A DNA stretch of 36,213 nucleotides from Deltaproteobacteria bacterium (GTDB lineage Bacteria; Desulfobacterota; Desulfuromonadia; Geobacterales; Geobacteraceae): positions 1 to 36,213 of the forward strand of contig JAJZUQ010000030.1 in NCBI GenBank assembly GCA_021848385.1, given 5' to 3'. The position numbers and the translations under genes are program-made. Of the stretch, positions 1 through 8,561 are shown in pieces (positions within the stretch are counted from its first letter, which is position 1; each line of letters begins with the position of its first letter). The notes beneath the pieces were generated by a model that saw nothing but the letters and a program-made list of their open reading frames with translations, searched no databases and was not told the origin of the DNA.

Positions 1-370
1 CGGTCGGTGCTGTGGTCGGTGTGGTGAAGGCAAAGGTACCGGCCGGTGTCGATAAACCGCCACTCAGGGTTGATGATGCCAGAGTCTGACCATAGATGAT
101 GGCGCTGGCCGTCGGCCAGGTCGTGACACTCGGCGTCGCCTGGTTGACGGTGACACTGACACTGCCGACAACCGTGGTGTAGTTGGTATCGCCCGGCGTG
201 AAGGTGACGCTCTGGCTAGCGGTGCCGGCGGTCGGTGCTGTGATCGGTGTGGTGAAGGCAAAGGTACCGGCCGGTGTCGATGAACCGCCACTCAGGGTAG
301 ATGATGCCAGAGTCTGACCATAGGCTATGGCGCTGGCCGTCGGCCAGGTAATTACCGGCGCCGCCTGGTT
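1..370 (-). repeat. Tandem 228-bp (76-residue) MBG-like repeats inside the giant protein gene
   Basis: The stretch at 61-120 recurs at 289-348 with only a few base changes, an exact offset of 228 bp or 76 codons. The encoded unit contains WPTASAI.YGQTLASSTLSGG followed by a STPAGTFAF strand, which resembles MBG/YGX-type beta repeats of bacterial surface proteins. The series continues off the left edge, so copy number is unknown. High nucleotide identity suggests recent duplication or ongoing homogenisation. Confidence 0.85.
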
Positions 371-3300
371 CACCGTCTGGTTCACCGCCGACGAGGTGCT
401 TGTGCCGTAGACCGAGTCTCCTCTATAAACGACGGTAATCGTATGGGAACCGGCCGAGAGATACGAAATGCTCCCGAAGATAACCTGGGCGCCGGTATTG
501 GCGCCGGTAAAAGCGGTCGTCACCAACAGGTTTGTGCCGTCGTAGAGATCTAAGTTACCGGTGATGGTCCCGGCGGTAGGGGATGAAACAATGGCGGTGA
601 AGGTCACACCTTGTCCGAAGGTGGACGGATTGGGGGTTGAGGTCAGGGTTGTCGTGGTCGGTTCAGGACTGTTGACCGTCAACGTACCGGAATTGTAGGT
701 TTGGGCCGGCCCGGTGAAGGAACCCGAGGTGCCGATGTAGGTATACGGTCCGCCGAAAGCGGAATAGCGATACACGTACGCATAGCTGCCGGGGGTTGCG
801 GGGGCGGTGATGGTTGCACTGTAGGTATAGGTATTTACCGTGTTGGAGCTATAGGTTGCATTGAACCATTGGGCGGAAGGCCAGGTTGACGGGTCGGTTC
901 CCGCCTGTCCGTAACCAAGTTGGGCAACCAGTCCCGGCGCAGCTGCGGATGCGGTCGTCCACGATACCCACACCTGCCCGGATATGGTCGGGGTCGTCTG
1001 GGAGGGCTGAACGGTTGCGGTAGTAGGTGAGAGCGGAGTGGAACCTCCGGAGATCATCGGCACAGAGCACGGCACCGCTATCTCGGAAACCGCGTTGGCA
1101 TGGGTGGTGAGGTACGTATTCCCCCAGACATTTCCCGAATAACCGGTGGCACCGATAGACACCGGTGCCAGGTCACCCACGTTCGGCACCAGGAACATGC
1201 CGCTGGCATCAGTGGCCGGCGCCGCCGGGTTGAATCCCCCTGCTCCGGAGTTGTACGCCTTGTCATAATAGACAACGGTATAGGGAGAAGCGGTAACCTG
1301 CATGCCGCTGATGGTTGCCGCCGGGTTTTGCATATTGACGACCCGGCCGATGATGGCACCGCCTGACGTGATGCCAAGGTTGGTAAGGTCTGTCGACGTG
1401 AAAAGTACATAGGAAAACGGAAGCGTGGTGTCGCCCGCAAAACTGAGCGGACCGGTGTAGGTCGGCAGGAAGCCGGTCTTGGTCATCTCGAGTTCGAAGT
1501 TTGCACCACTGGGGATGTTGGTGATGTTGAAATTACCGGCTGTCGGGGTAGAAGTGGAGGTGGTACTGTTGGCGGGGGTGGTATTCAGCTGGGTTACGGT
1601 CGCCCCGACCTGAGCAGAGTTGCCACTGTCGATGATCATGCCGGTAACGGAGATGGTAGGAGTGCCGCTAATCTTCACACTGGTTATGGCTCCGGCATGG
1701 CCAACCGCCGAGACCGGCGTAAAAACGTAATTCGCTTTGGTCGCGCTGAGGGAGACGGAGGCGCCATCCGCCACGCCGGTAAGGTAGAAGACGCCGTTGG
1801 CTGCAGTGGTGGTAGTCCCGGTATCGGCTACCATGTTCCCGCTGCCGTCATCATACATGACGGTATACCCGACCGGCGCAGTAATCCTCGCCCCGGAGAT
1901 CCCGGAAGAGGACTGGTCGACAACCTGTCCGCGGATAACGCCGGTTGTGGTGATGCCTCCATTCCATGCTGAAAAAGTTCCGCTCGGGAAGAGCCCCATA
2001 TTCACGTTCAGATAGCTTGTGGAATTAAAGGTCGCCGAATAGGCAGTATCAAAGCCGGTAGCGGTAAACACCAGAGAGAAATCCGTTCCGGAAGGAACAT
2101 TGTTGAGACTGTAGTTGCCGAAGGCGTCGGTGTTTGCAGAGATTGACGGCAGCGAGTTCACGGCAACGGTGGCGTTCTGGATGCCACTAAAAGTGGTGGC
2201 GTCGGTGACCTGACCATTAACGCCGATCGTCGGCAGGGTGCACGGCACCGCAACCTCCGACACGCCCGGGGCATGGGTGGTGACGTTCAGCCAGCCGTTG
2301 CCGCCCGTGCCGATGCTTGCACTGATATAGATATTCCCGTTGTCCGTCACATCACTGACCAGGAAGAGTCCGCTGGCGTCGGTTGCCGTTGTACCGGTAA
2401 ACTGCTTGGTGGCGGAATCATAGTAGCGAACAACATAGTTCGGGCTCGGCCCGGAAACGGTCACCGTTCCGCCGCTGAGCGGGACAGTGGGATTGGCACT
2501 GTTTATGAGCCGCCCGATGACGGCGCCGCCGGTGGTCGTGGCGCCGAGATAACCGGAGACCTCCGCCGGAGTGAAGAGGATGTAGGGAGGAAGCGGCAGA
2601 TCGGCTGAGCTGCTGAGCCAGCCGGTATAGGTCGGTGTGAAGGTGGTCCCCTGGCTCAGCTTCAGTTCGAAGCCGCTGCCGGGGACGTTGCTGATGGTGA
2701 ACAACCCGCTGGCATCGGATGTGACAGAGTTGGCAAAATTCAGTAGTTCTACCGTAGCACTGGACACCGCGGCGTTTGAGCTGTTAACAACTGATCCGGA
2801 GACGTTGATGAGGTGAGTGCCGCTAATCTGCTCACTGGTGATGGCTCCAGCATGGCCGACCGCCGTGACCGTCGTGAAAATGTAATTCGCTTTGGTCGCG
2901 CTGAGGGAGACGGAGGCGCCATCCGCCACGTGGGTTATGTAGAAGACACCATTGGCTGCGGTGGTGGTAGTCCCGGTATCGACTACCAGGTTCCCGCTGC
3001 CGTCGTCATACATAACGGTATACCCGGTCGGCGCAGTTATCCTGGCCCCGGAAACACCTGTGGAATTAGACTGATCGATAACCTGCCCACGAATGACACC
3101 GGTTGTGGTGTCGTTACCGTTCCAGGCATTGAAGGTCGCGGTTTGATAGAGCGTCATGTTGTACCAGTTGATGTTGTTGAGGGTCCCCGTGTAGGCAGGT
3201 GCATAGGTGCCGGTTGCGCTGAAGCTGAGGGTGAAATCCGTATTCTGGGGAACGGAAAGGAAGGGTACAGAATTCCCATAATTGCCGTAACTGTCGGTGG

Positions 3301-6300
3301 AAACGCTCCCACTATGGGGTGTTCCATTGACCGTATAGGTTGCGGTGACCGTGACACCGCTTATGCCGCTCAAGGTGGAGGCATCCTTCACCTGCCCCGA
3401 TACGTTCATCATCTGCAAGACGGTGAGCTGGGTAGCGCTGGGCTGGCTGGTCTTGCCGGTGCTGGTGTCGGTGACCTGGAGAGGCCCAGAGAAGGCATTC
3501 GCCGGTACAACGACCGTCAGTTGCGTCGCGGTAGCTGTTGCCGCCGGTGCCGACACACCACCACTGAAACTGACCGTATTATTTCCAGGAGTGGTGTTAA
3601 AGTTCACCCCGGTGATGGTCACCGTGTCCCCCGGCAGGACGGTGGTTGGGGAGAAGGAGGTGATGGCCGGATCCGTGGTGGTGATGTTGTAGCTGGCACT
3701 TCCATCGCTGCCGTAAATGCCCGCGCCGCTTCTGAACACGTAGCGGACGTTGATCGTCGTGGCGAAGGGACTGGTAAGCGTAATTGTCGAACCGCTGGTG
3801 CTGATCGTGTTTCCGCCTAAGCGGGGGTCCGAGCCGTCAGTCGTGTAGAAGAGCGTGCCGTTTACAGCCGGCGACCAGGTGACCGTAACCGTGGAACCAC
3901 TGGCAAGCGTACTCCCCGAAGAAGGACTAAGCGTGATGGTCGGCATCTGGGCGCCCAGAACCGGCCCTTCGCTGACGGCACCGTTATACACCTGGTACAT
4001 GGTCGGCGAAAACTGGTATCCCGTCGCCGTGGCTTCCAGAATAACCATATCCCCCTGTTCTATGCCGGTGACGAAGAATCGGCCGGAACTGGTGGTTGAC
4101 GTGAGGGTCGTGTCGGGCACGCCGCTGGTGTTGCCATAGATAACCTTGTACGGCACAATGCTCGACGCATAGTTTTTGCTGTAAACAACCAGAACAGCGC
4201 CACTGAGGGGGGTAGGAGTGGTGCTGGTATCCATCACCTTGCCGGCAATCATGCCGGTGGTGCCTGCGCTGACCGCCCCGAAAGAAGCATCTATGGCGCT
4301 GAAATTGCTGAGATCGGCCGTGGAGAACATGATGTAGTTCTGCCCGCTGGTGGTCTCCGTATTGGTCATGAAACGGGTGTAGACATCCAGATAGGTATGT
4401 GTCGTGTCGTGGAAATTGACCACATGGGGAACACCGGCCGAAATGGGAGACAAGGAATAACTTCCGGTGGAGGTAGACGTTGCCGTGACCGGCGCTCCGG
4501 TGCCGATGGTGCGTAGTGCTATCCCGTCAAGGCCGATGTTTGACGAATTGACCAGATTCCCCGAAAGTGTATAGGTACGTTCGAAGGGGGTGGAACTGGC
4601 CGTGGTCGTCCCCGAGCCGTCGGTCACGGTTATGGGACCGCGCGCCGCTCCCCACGGGATCGTGGCGGTTATCTGCGTGTCGTTGACCACCGAGAACGAT
4701 GCCGGTACGCCGTTGAACGTCACCCCCATGGTCCCGGTGAAACCGCTGCCGTTTATGGTAACTGTGCCGACGGCGCCGGTTGGCGGGGAAAATGAGGAAA
4801 TCACCGGCCCGCTTGATGCGAGGGTGTAGCTGCCGTTATACCTGAGAGAGTCACCAAGAATGTCGTCAAACTGTGTCGAAACCCAGTACGTGCCACCGAC
4901 CGACAACGGCCCACTCAAGGTCGGTTTCAGCCAGTTGGTGGCCGAGGTGTAGTTCTCGTTATAGCCGCCGTTGGCTGTACTCGAAGAGACTGTGTACGGA
5001 ATGATGGTCTGGGGGAGAGAATAGTGCCAGCCGAGCATGGGGGAAGAGAGGTCGGCAGCGGGGATCGTGACATTACCGGCCGGGAAACTCTGGCCGAGGA
5101 AATCGTCGATGGTCCCCTTGACAACCTTCACGGTCTGCGGTGTGCTCGTGCCGTCGGCATAGGTTATGGTGGCCGTGTAGTCGTCACCCGCCTGAGGCTT
5201 CGTCGCAGCGTTGACAAACAGTTCCCCCGAACCGGTAAAAGACACCCCTTCCGTGGGGAGCGCCGCACCGGTGGTGCCGTTTGCCAGCTGAATACTAACC
5301 GCACGCTTCCCGCAGTCGCCATATTTGAACGTCAGTCCGTAGCTGGGCGACATATTTCCTTGATTGTACTGGGCAACCGTATTGACCGAGATGTAGCTGT
5401 CACGCTTCGGAATTTTCTGATCGGGAGCGGTGACCGGCTGGGCGCTCTCGACGACCAGCCGCGCCTCTTCGTTCTTCTCGCTCAGGAGGTAGAAGGGTGT
5501 CGATGGAATGTTGGTTGAACTGTCCAGCAGGAACAGATCAGTACGATAGGCCCGGGGATTGGCCGCCACACCGGGGATGGTGAAGGTCTGCGAGGTCGAC
5601 GGGCTTTGGACGGCCCATACATACGGCGGGTTGTTACTCCAGTCGGACAGGGCAACCGCCAGGGTTTTTCCGGCAAGCTCGGCAGGGGTGAATGCCGAAA
5701 GATCGACCCGGCCGGTGACGGTGGCGCCGGTAGCGCATGAACCGGATACGTTGCAGGTATCGCCAATGGTTGCGCTTGCGCTGCCGGTGTAGGTAGAAGG
5801 GGTTGTCCCGACATAGGGGGTCACGGTACAGGAAAGCGTCGACCCCGGAGCAAGCCCGCCGATTATCAGCATGGCATTTTTTTTGTCAAGATTTGAAACG
5901 GAGACGGTCCGGGTGATGGCTCCGCTGTTGCAGTTTACGCCGTAGGAGTCGGCGATGATGCCGCCGGTTGCCGGGTCGATCTCGTGGGTTATGATCAGCA
6001 CCGCCCCCCCCGTGCCGGGGAGAATACTGACGTTACTACTGAAAGCAGTGGTGGGAGCAACCGAAGGCATGTCACTCAGCGTAATCGTGCCGGCGGCAAC
6101 ATCCGACCCGCTTACCGTTACCGGGCTGATCATGTTTGCCGGATCGTTGGCATGGTGCATGCCGGTCCCGGTCCGGTCGAGGAAGGCAGCCGGAGCGAAG
6201 GTACCGCCAGACACACCTTTTATGGAGAACGGAGCTGATCCCGAAGCTGCCAGAGGACCTACGCTGGTGCCGTACACCGGATCGTTCCCGGTATTGTTCT

Positions 6301-6457
6301 GGTCAACGAGGACAACATACACCCGGCCGGTTGAGCCTGAGTTGTTCGTCACCGTACCGGAAACCGTCCAGGCATGGGCCGACACCACGCCGACAAACAG
6401 CACAAGAAACGCCACCAGCGGAATCATCCGCCCCCACAAACCACGCAACCCTTTCAT
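1..6457 (-). CDS. Giant secreted Ig-like / carboxypeptidase-regulatory-like repeat protein (C-terminus outside window)
   Basis: The reading frame is open from ATG at 6457 to the left edge, giving 2152 codons with no stop; the start has a GGGAGG ribosome site. Residues 1-29 form a Sec signal peptide ending AHA. A Gly/Ser/Thr-rich N-terminal part (about 30-545) is followed by an IPT/TIG-like domain (~547-626), a carboxypeptidase-regulatory-like beta-sandwich (~625-695), a chitobiase C-terminal-like segment containing LFYTTDGSDP (~833-922), a second IPT/TIG (~928-1005), two tandem ~390-residue modules of regulatory-like repeats (~1013-1800), a bacterial Ig-like domain (~1931-2028) and at least two 76-residue MBG-like repeats (from ~2029). 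Such proteins are usually exported fibres, adhesins or matrix proteins; the actual ligand cannot be told. No CxxCH haem motif, catalytic site or anchor is visible in the part present. The domain names rest on my reading of translated motifs, not on a profile search. Confidence 0.85.
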   Translation of the reverse strand, partial: MKGLRGLWGRMIPLVAFLVLFVGVVSAHAWTVSGTVTNNSGSTGRVYVVLVDQNNTGNDPVYGTSVGPLAASGSAPFSIKGVSGGTFAPAAFLDRTGTGMHHANDPANMISPVTVSGSDVAAGTITLSDMPSVAPTTAFSSNVSILPGTGGAVLIITHEIDPATGGIIADSYGVNCNSGAITRTVSVSNLDKKNAMLIIGGLAPGSTLSCTVTPYVGTTPSTYTGSASATIGDTCNVSGSCATGATVTGRVDLSAFTPAELAGKTLAVALSDWSNNPPYVWAVQSPSTSQTFTIPGVAANPRAYRTDLFLLDSSTNIPSTPFYLLSEKNEEARLVVESAQPVTAPDQKIPKRDSYISVNTVAQYNQGNMSPSYGLTFKYGDCGKRAVSIQLANGTTGAALPTEGVSFTGSGELFVNAATKPQAGDDYTATITYADGTSTPQTVKVVKGTIDDFLGQSFPAGNVTIPAADLSSPMLGWHYSLPQTIIPYTVSSSTANGGYNENYTSATNWLKPTLSGPLSVGGTYWVSTQFDDILGDSLRYNGSYTLASSGPVISSFSPPTGAVGTVTINGSGFTGTMGVTFNGVPASFSVVNDTQITATIPWGAARGPITVTDGSGTTTASSTPFERTYTLSGNLVNSSNIGLDGIALRTIGTGAPVTATSTSTGSYSLSPISAGVPHVVNFHDTTHTYLDVYTRFMTNTETTSGQNYIMFSTADLSNFSAIDASFGAVSAGTTGMIAGKVMDTSTTPTPLSGAVLVVYSKNYASSIVPYKVIYGNTSGVPDTTLTSTTSSGRFFVTGIEQGDMVILEATATGYQFSPTMYQVYNGAVSEGPVLGAQMPTITLSPSSGSTLASGSTVTVTWSPAVNGTLFYTTDGSDPRLGGNTISTSGSTITLTSPFATTINVRYVFRSGAGIYGSDGSASYNITTTDPAITSFSPTTVLPGDTVTITGVNFNTTPGNNTVSFSGGVSAPAATATATQLTVVVPANAFSGPLQVTDTSTGKTSQPSATQLTVLQMMNVSGQVKDASTLSGISGVTVTATYTVNGTPHSGSVSTDSYGNYGNSVPFLSVPQNTDFTLSFSATGTYAPAYTGTLNNINWYNMTLYQTATFNAWNGNDTTTGVIRGQVIDQSNSTGVSGARITAPTGYTVMYDDGSGNLVVDTGTTTTAANGVFYITHVADGASVSLSATKANYIFTTVTAVGHAGAITSEQISGTHLINVSGSVVNSSNAAVSSATVELLNFANSVTSDASGLFTISNVPGSGFELKLSQGTTFTPTYTGWLSSSADLPLPPYILFTPAEVSGYLGATTTGGAVIGRLINSANPTVPLSGGTVTVSGPSPNYVVRYYDSATKQFTGTTATDASGLFLVSDVTDNGNIYISASIGTGGNGWLNVTTHAPGVSEVAVPCTLPTIGVNGQVTDATTFSGIQNATVAVNSLPSISANTDAFGNYSLNNVPSGTDFSLVFTATGFDTAYSATFNSTSYLNVNMGLFPSGTFSAWNGGITTTGVIRGQVVDQSSSGISGARITAPVGYTVMYDDGSGNMVADTGTTTTAANGVFYLTGVADGASVSLSATKANYVFTPVSAVGHAGAITSVKISGTPTISVTGMIIDSGNSAQVGATVTQLNTTPANSTTSTSTPTAGNFNITNIPSGANFELEMTKTGFLPTYTGPLSFAGDTTLPFSYVLFTSTDLTNLGITSGGAIIGRVVNMQNPAATISGMQVTASPYTVVYYDKAYNSGAGGFNPAAPATDASGMFLVPNVGDLAPVSIGATGYSGNVWGNTYLTTHANAVSEIAVPCSVPMISGGSTPLSPTTATVQPSQTTPTISGQVWVSWTTASAAAPGLVAQLGYGQAGTDPSTWPSAQWFNATYSSNTVNTYTYSATITAPATPGSYAYVYRYSAFGGPYTYIGTSGSFTGPAQTYNSGTLTVNSPEPTTTTLTSTPNPSTFGQGVTFTAIVSSPTAGTITGNLDLYDGTNLLVTTAFTGANTGAQVIFGSISYLSAGSHTITVVYRGDSVYGTSTSSAVNQTVNQAAPVITWPTASAIAYGQTLASSTLSGGSSTPAGTFAFTTPITAPTAGTASQSVTFTPGDTNYTTVVGSVSVTVNQATPSVTTWPTASAIIYGQTLASSTLSGGLSTPAGTFAFTTPTTAPT
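1067..3420 (-). repeat. Tandem duplication of a ~1.15-1.17 kb coding module in the giant protein gene
   Basis: Two successive blocks, about 3420-2240 and 2240-1067, encode the same order of four regulatory-like sub-domains. Landmarks align with a 1155-bp offset (1697 against 2852) and a 1173-bp offset near the module end (1067 against 2240), so in-frame indels have accumulated. The segment with GYTVMYDDGSGN is nearly identical in both copies, including at the DNA level, while flanking sub-domains have diverged. Both modules end with a conserved VSE-AVPC sequence carrying a single cysteine. Confidence 0.85.
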
Positions 6458-6643
6458 ACACCCTCCCTTGTCTCTAACCGTGAATCCGCACATTTTATCC
6501 GCATCAACTGAATAATTTTTATAAACAAAGTAATATAACCACAGCATGTACACACCGGTAACGAGGCCATTGCAGGGGCGATCGGGGGCGACACGCCATT
6601 TAACGCAAGCCAACGCTATTTAACTGTATTTCAATGCAATTTC

Positions 6644-6657
6644 GGACACCTGTGTCC
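6644..6657. promoter_or_regulatory. Short dyad GGACAC-CT-GTGTCC upstream of the giant surface gene
   Basis: Two perfect 6-bp inverted arms are separated by 2 bp, about 190 bp before the start codon of the giant gene and downstream of the possible -24/-12 promoter. The geometry suits a dimeric DNA-binding protein, but no specific regulator is implied by the sequence. Confidence 0.3.
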
Positions 6658-6730
6658 TACTCCAACTGGCATTGTATAGCTTCAGAACAAGGTTATACAA
6701 AAAACAGCTCGCCAATGAGCAAATATTCTA

Positions 6731-6746
6731 TGCACGTCTTCTGCCA
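6731..6746 (-). promoter_or_regulatory. Possible sigma-54 (-24/-12) promoter for the giant surface gene
   Basis: On the minus strand the sequence reads TGGCA-N7-TGCA with the invariant GG and GC 10 nt apart, as required for RpoN promoters. The less conserved CG after TGGCA and the first T of the -12 element do not match. It would give a leader of about 260 nt. A single match of this kind can occur by chance. Confidence 0.3.
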
Positions 6747-6781
6747 ATTAAAAATCGCATGGTAATAATCTGTACACTTAC

Positions 6782-6814
6782 AAAAAAAACCGCCGGAGAT
6801 TTCTCTTCGGCGGC
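6782..6814 (-). terminator. Rho-independent terminator of ahcY
   Basis: On the minus strand a stem CCGCCG/CGGCGG with an inner AGAG/CTC pairing is followed directly by eight T residues. It lies about 95 bp after the ahcY stop codon and before the giant gene, separating the two transcription units. Confidence 0.85.
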
Positions 6815-6837
6815 TCTGTTAGCGTAAATTTCTGTGA

Positions 6838-6878
6838 CTGAAACATGATAGAATGGCTTGATTTTCTCTGTGTTTCAG
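6838..6878. repeat. Inverted repeat CTGAAACA / TGTTTCAG after ahcY
   Basis: Perfect 8-bp arms at 6838-6845 and 6871-6878 are separated by 25 bp and lie between the ahcY stop and its terminator. It may fold at the 3' end of the ahcY mRNA or be a protein-binding dyad; nothing more can be said. Confidence 0.4.
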
Positions 6879-6909
6879 GTCTTTGCGGCGAGAACTGATG
6901 TGGTATCAA

Positions 6910-8325
6910 TCAATACCGGTAATGGTCGGTCTTGTACGGCCCTTCCTTCGACAGACCCAGGTATGCCGCCTGCTCGTCGGTCAGCTCGGTAAGCATGGCC
7001 CCGAGGGTGCGGAGCTGCAGACGGGCCACCTTTTCGTCCAGATGCTTGGGAAGGATGTAGACCCCCACCGGATACTTGCCCGGATTGCAGTAGAGCTCCA
7101 TCTGGGCCAGGGTCTGGTTGGCAAAGGAGGAGGACATGACATAAGAGGGATGACCGGTGGCGCAGCCGAGGTTCACAAGGCGACCCTCCGCCAGGAGGAT
7201 TATCCGTTTGCCGTTGGGCGCGTCCCCGGTAGGGGGGAAAATGATGTGATCCACCTGGGGCTTGATGTTCTCCCAGGTATACTGCTTGAGGGCCGCCACC
7301 TCGATCTCGTTGTCGAAATGACCGATGTTGCAGACGATGGCGTTGTGCTTCATCCGCTTCATGTGCTCGTGGGTGATGACGTGGTAGTTGCCGGTAGCGG
7401 TGACGAAGATGTCAGCCTTGTCGGCGGCGTACTCCATGGTCACGACCTTGTACCCTTCCATGGCCGCCTGGAGCGCGCAGATCGGGTCGATCTCCGTGAC
7501 CCAGACCTGGGCCTGGAGCCCGCGCAGCGCCTGGGCCGAACCCTTGCCCACCTCGCCGTAGCCGCAGATGACCGCCACCTTGCCGGCAACCATGACGTCG
7601 GTGGCCCGCTTGATACCGTCCATCAGGGATTCGCGGCAGCCATAGATGTTGTCGAACTTGGACTTGGTGACCGAGTCATTGACGTTGATGGCGGGAAACT
7701 TGAGCCGCCCCTTCTCGTGCATCTGGTAGAGCCGATGTACGCCGGTGGTAGTCTCCTCGGTGACACCCTTGATGGCGGCGGCGGTTTTCGCATACCACCC
7801 CGGCTTCTCCGCCAACCGTTTTTTGATGGCGGCAAACAGAAACTCTTCTTCCTCACAGGTGGGGTTTGCAATAACGGAGGGGTCCTTCTCGGCGTCGCTC
7901 CCCAGGTGCATGAGGAGAGTGGCGTCGCCGCCGTCGTCCAGGATCATGTTCGGCGTGCCGCCGTCGTGCCACTCGAAAATGCGATGGGTGAATTCCCAGT
8001 AATCGGCCAGGGACTCTCCCTTGAAGGCGAAGACCGGGATGCCGGCCGCGGCGATGGCGGCCGCAGCGTGGTCCTGGGTGGAGAAGATGTTGCACGACGC
8101 CCAGCGGACCTCGGCACCGAGCGCCGTCAGGGTCTCGATGAGCATGGCGGTCTGGATGGTCATATGGAGCGACCCGGCGATGCGGGCACCTTTGAGGGGT
8201 TTGCTGGCGGCGAATTCCTCGCGGATCGCCATGAGACCGGGCATCTCGGACTCGGCAATGATCATCTCCTTGCGCCCCCAAGGGGCAAGGGAAAGGTCGG
8301 CTACGTGGTAATCGGTAAAGTTCAT
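6910..8325 (-). CDS. ahcY: S-adenosylhomocysteine hydrolase
   Basis: The 471-residue protein hydrolyses S-adenosylhomocysteine to adenosine and homocysteine in the cytoplasm, relieving product inhibition of methyltransferases. Family features are clear: the NAD-binding [13 protein letters not shown] loop in the middle, the substrate/active-site motif [13 protein letters not shown] before it, the [10 protein letters not shown] motif after it, and the typical C-terminus ending KTDHYRY, whose Lys and Tyr complete a neighbouring subunit's NAD site. An upstream in-frame ATG at 8358 exists, but the ATG at 8325 is preceded by GGAGG at proper spacing and gives the family N-terminus. A strong promoter lies just upstream and a terminator just downstream, so it is probably a single-gene unit. 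It works in the same cycle as metK at 11735-12904. Confidence 0.98.
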   Translation of the reverse strand: MNFTDYHVADLSLAPWGRKEMIIAESEMPGLMAIREEFAASKPLKGARIAGSLHMTIQTAMLIETLTALGAEVRWASCNIFSTQDHAAAAIAAAGIPVFAFKGESLADYWEFTHRIFEWHDGGTPNMILDDGGDATLLMHLGSDAEKDPSVIANPTCEEEEFLFAAIKKRLAEKPGWYAKTAAAIKGVTEETTTGVHRLYQMHEKGRLKFPAINVNDSVTKSKFDNIYGCRESLMDGIKRATDVMVAGKVAVICGYGEVGKGSAQALRGLQAQVWVTEIDPICALQAAMEGYKVVTMEYAADKADIFVTATGNYHVITHEHMKRMKHNAIVCNIGHFDNEIEVAALKQYTWENIKPQVDHIIFPPTGDAPNGKRIILLAEGRLVNLGCATGHPSYVMSSSFANQTLAQMELYCNPGKYPVGVYILPKHLDEKVARLQLRTLGAMLTELTDEQAAYLGLSKEGPYKTDHYRY

Positions 8326-8369
8326 GATATCCTCCAGAAAAAATTGATTATTTCGCAAAAAGAAAGGGT

Positions 8370-8398
8370 TTTATACCATCTTTAGCCCCCAAGGTCAA
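8370..8398 (-). promoter_or_regulatory. Sigma-70-type promoter of ahcY
   Basis: On the minus strand TTGACC and TATAAA are separated by exactly 17 bp, which is near consensus. The predicted transcript starts about 35-40 nt before the ahcY ATG. No SAH riboswitch fold is evident in so short a leader. Confidence 0.75.
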
Positions 8399-8421
8399 AA
8401 CCATTCCCCCGCAGCCACGAA

Positions 8422-8450
8422 AAAGGGGGGCGATTGACTCGCCCCCCTTT
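8422..8450 (-). terminator. Terminator after the nitronate monooxygenase gene
   Basis: Perfect 12-bp arms (AAAGGGGGGCGA / TCGCCCCCCTTT) enclose a 5-nt loop. On the minus strand the stem is followed by a short T run. It sits 110 bp after the stop of the flavoprotein gene and just before the ahcY promoter. Confidence 0.75.
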
Positions 8451-8483
8451 CAGATTCGTTGATATACGTGTTAATGGACAGTT

Positions 8484-8549
8484 ACCACCCCTCTCCCCTC
8501 CGGGGACACCATCTCTCCCCTCCTTGATAAGGAGGGGCTGGGGGTGGTT
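8484..8549. repeat. GC-rich palindromic intergenic repeat (ACCACCCC...GGGGTGGT)
   Basis: Outer arms ACCACCCCTCTCCCCTCC and GGAGGGGCTGGGGGTGGT pair at about 15 of 18 positions. Inside is a perfect 9-bp hairpin, CCCCTCCTT-GAT-AAGGAGGGG at 8517-8537. It lies immediately after the stop region of the nitronate monooxygenase gene. Similar C/G-rich palindromes with a TTGATAAGG core are known as scattered intergenic repeats in many bacteria; a genome-wide copy count is needed to call it a family here. Confidence 0.6.
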
Positions 8550-8561
8550 GATGCCACCGTT

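Larger units (their letters stand above)
6458..6909. other. Intergenic region between the giant surface gene and ahcY
   Basis: This 452-bp stretch contains no convincing gene. It is AT-richer than its neighbours and holds, from right to left in the direction of transcription, an inverted repeat just after ahcY, the ahcY terminator, a possible sigma-54 promoter, a short dyad, and the ribosome site of the giant gene. I looked for the conserved core of a GEMM (cyclic dinucleotide) riboswitch, which is common before surface genes in Geobacter, and did not see one. Confidence 0.7.

Noticed and set aside
2813..3820. Open frame on the plus strand opposite the giant surface gene, with a similar partner at 1697-1972
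   Set aside because: The likeness between the two is caused by the duplicated module on the minus strand. The products are Gly/Arg-rich and have no recognisable domain.
6458..6780. GEMM-type cyclic dinucleotide riboswitch before the giant surface gene
   Set aside because: The conserved GGGACGCAAAGCC-like core and tetraloop-receptor pattern are absent on the coding strand.
6883..8385. A 500-codon open frame on the plus strand opposite ahcY
   Set aside because: It is the mirror of a well conserved ahcY gene with high third-position GC; its translation has no family motif and no ribosome site.
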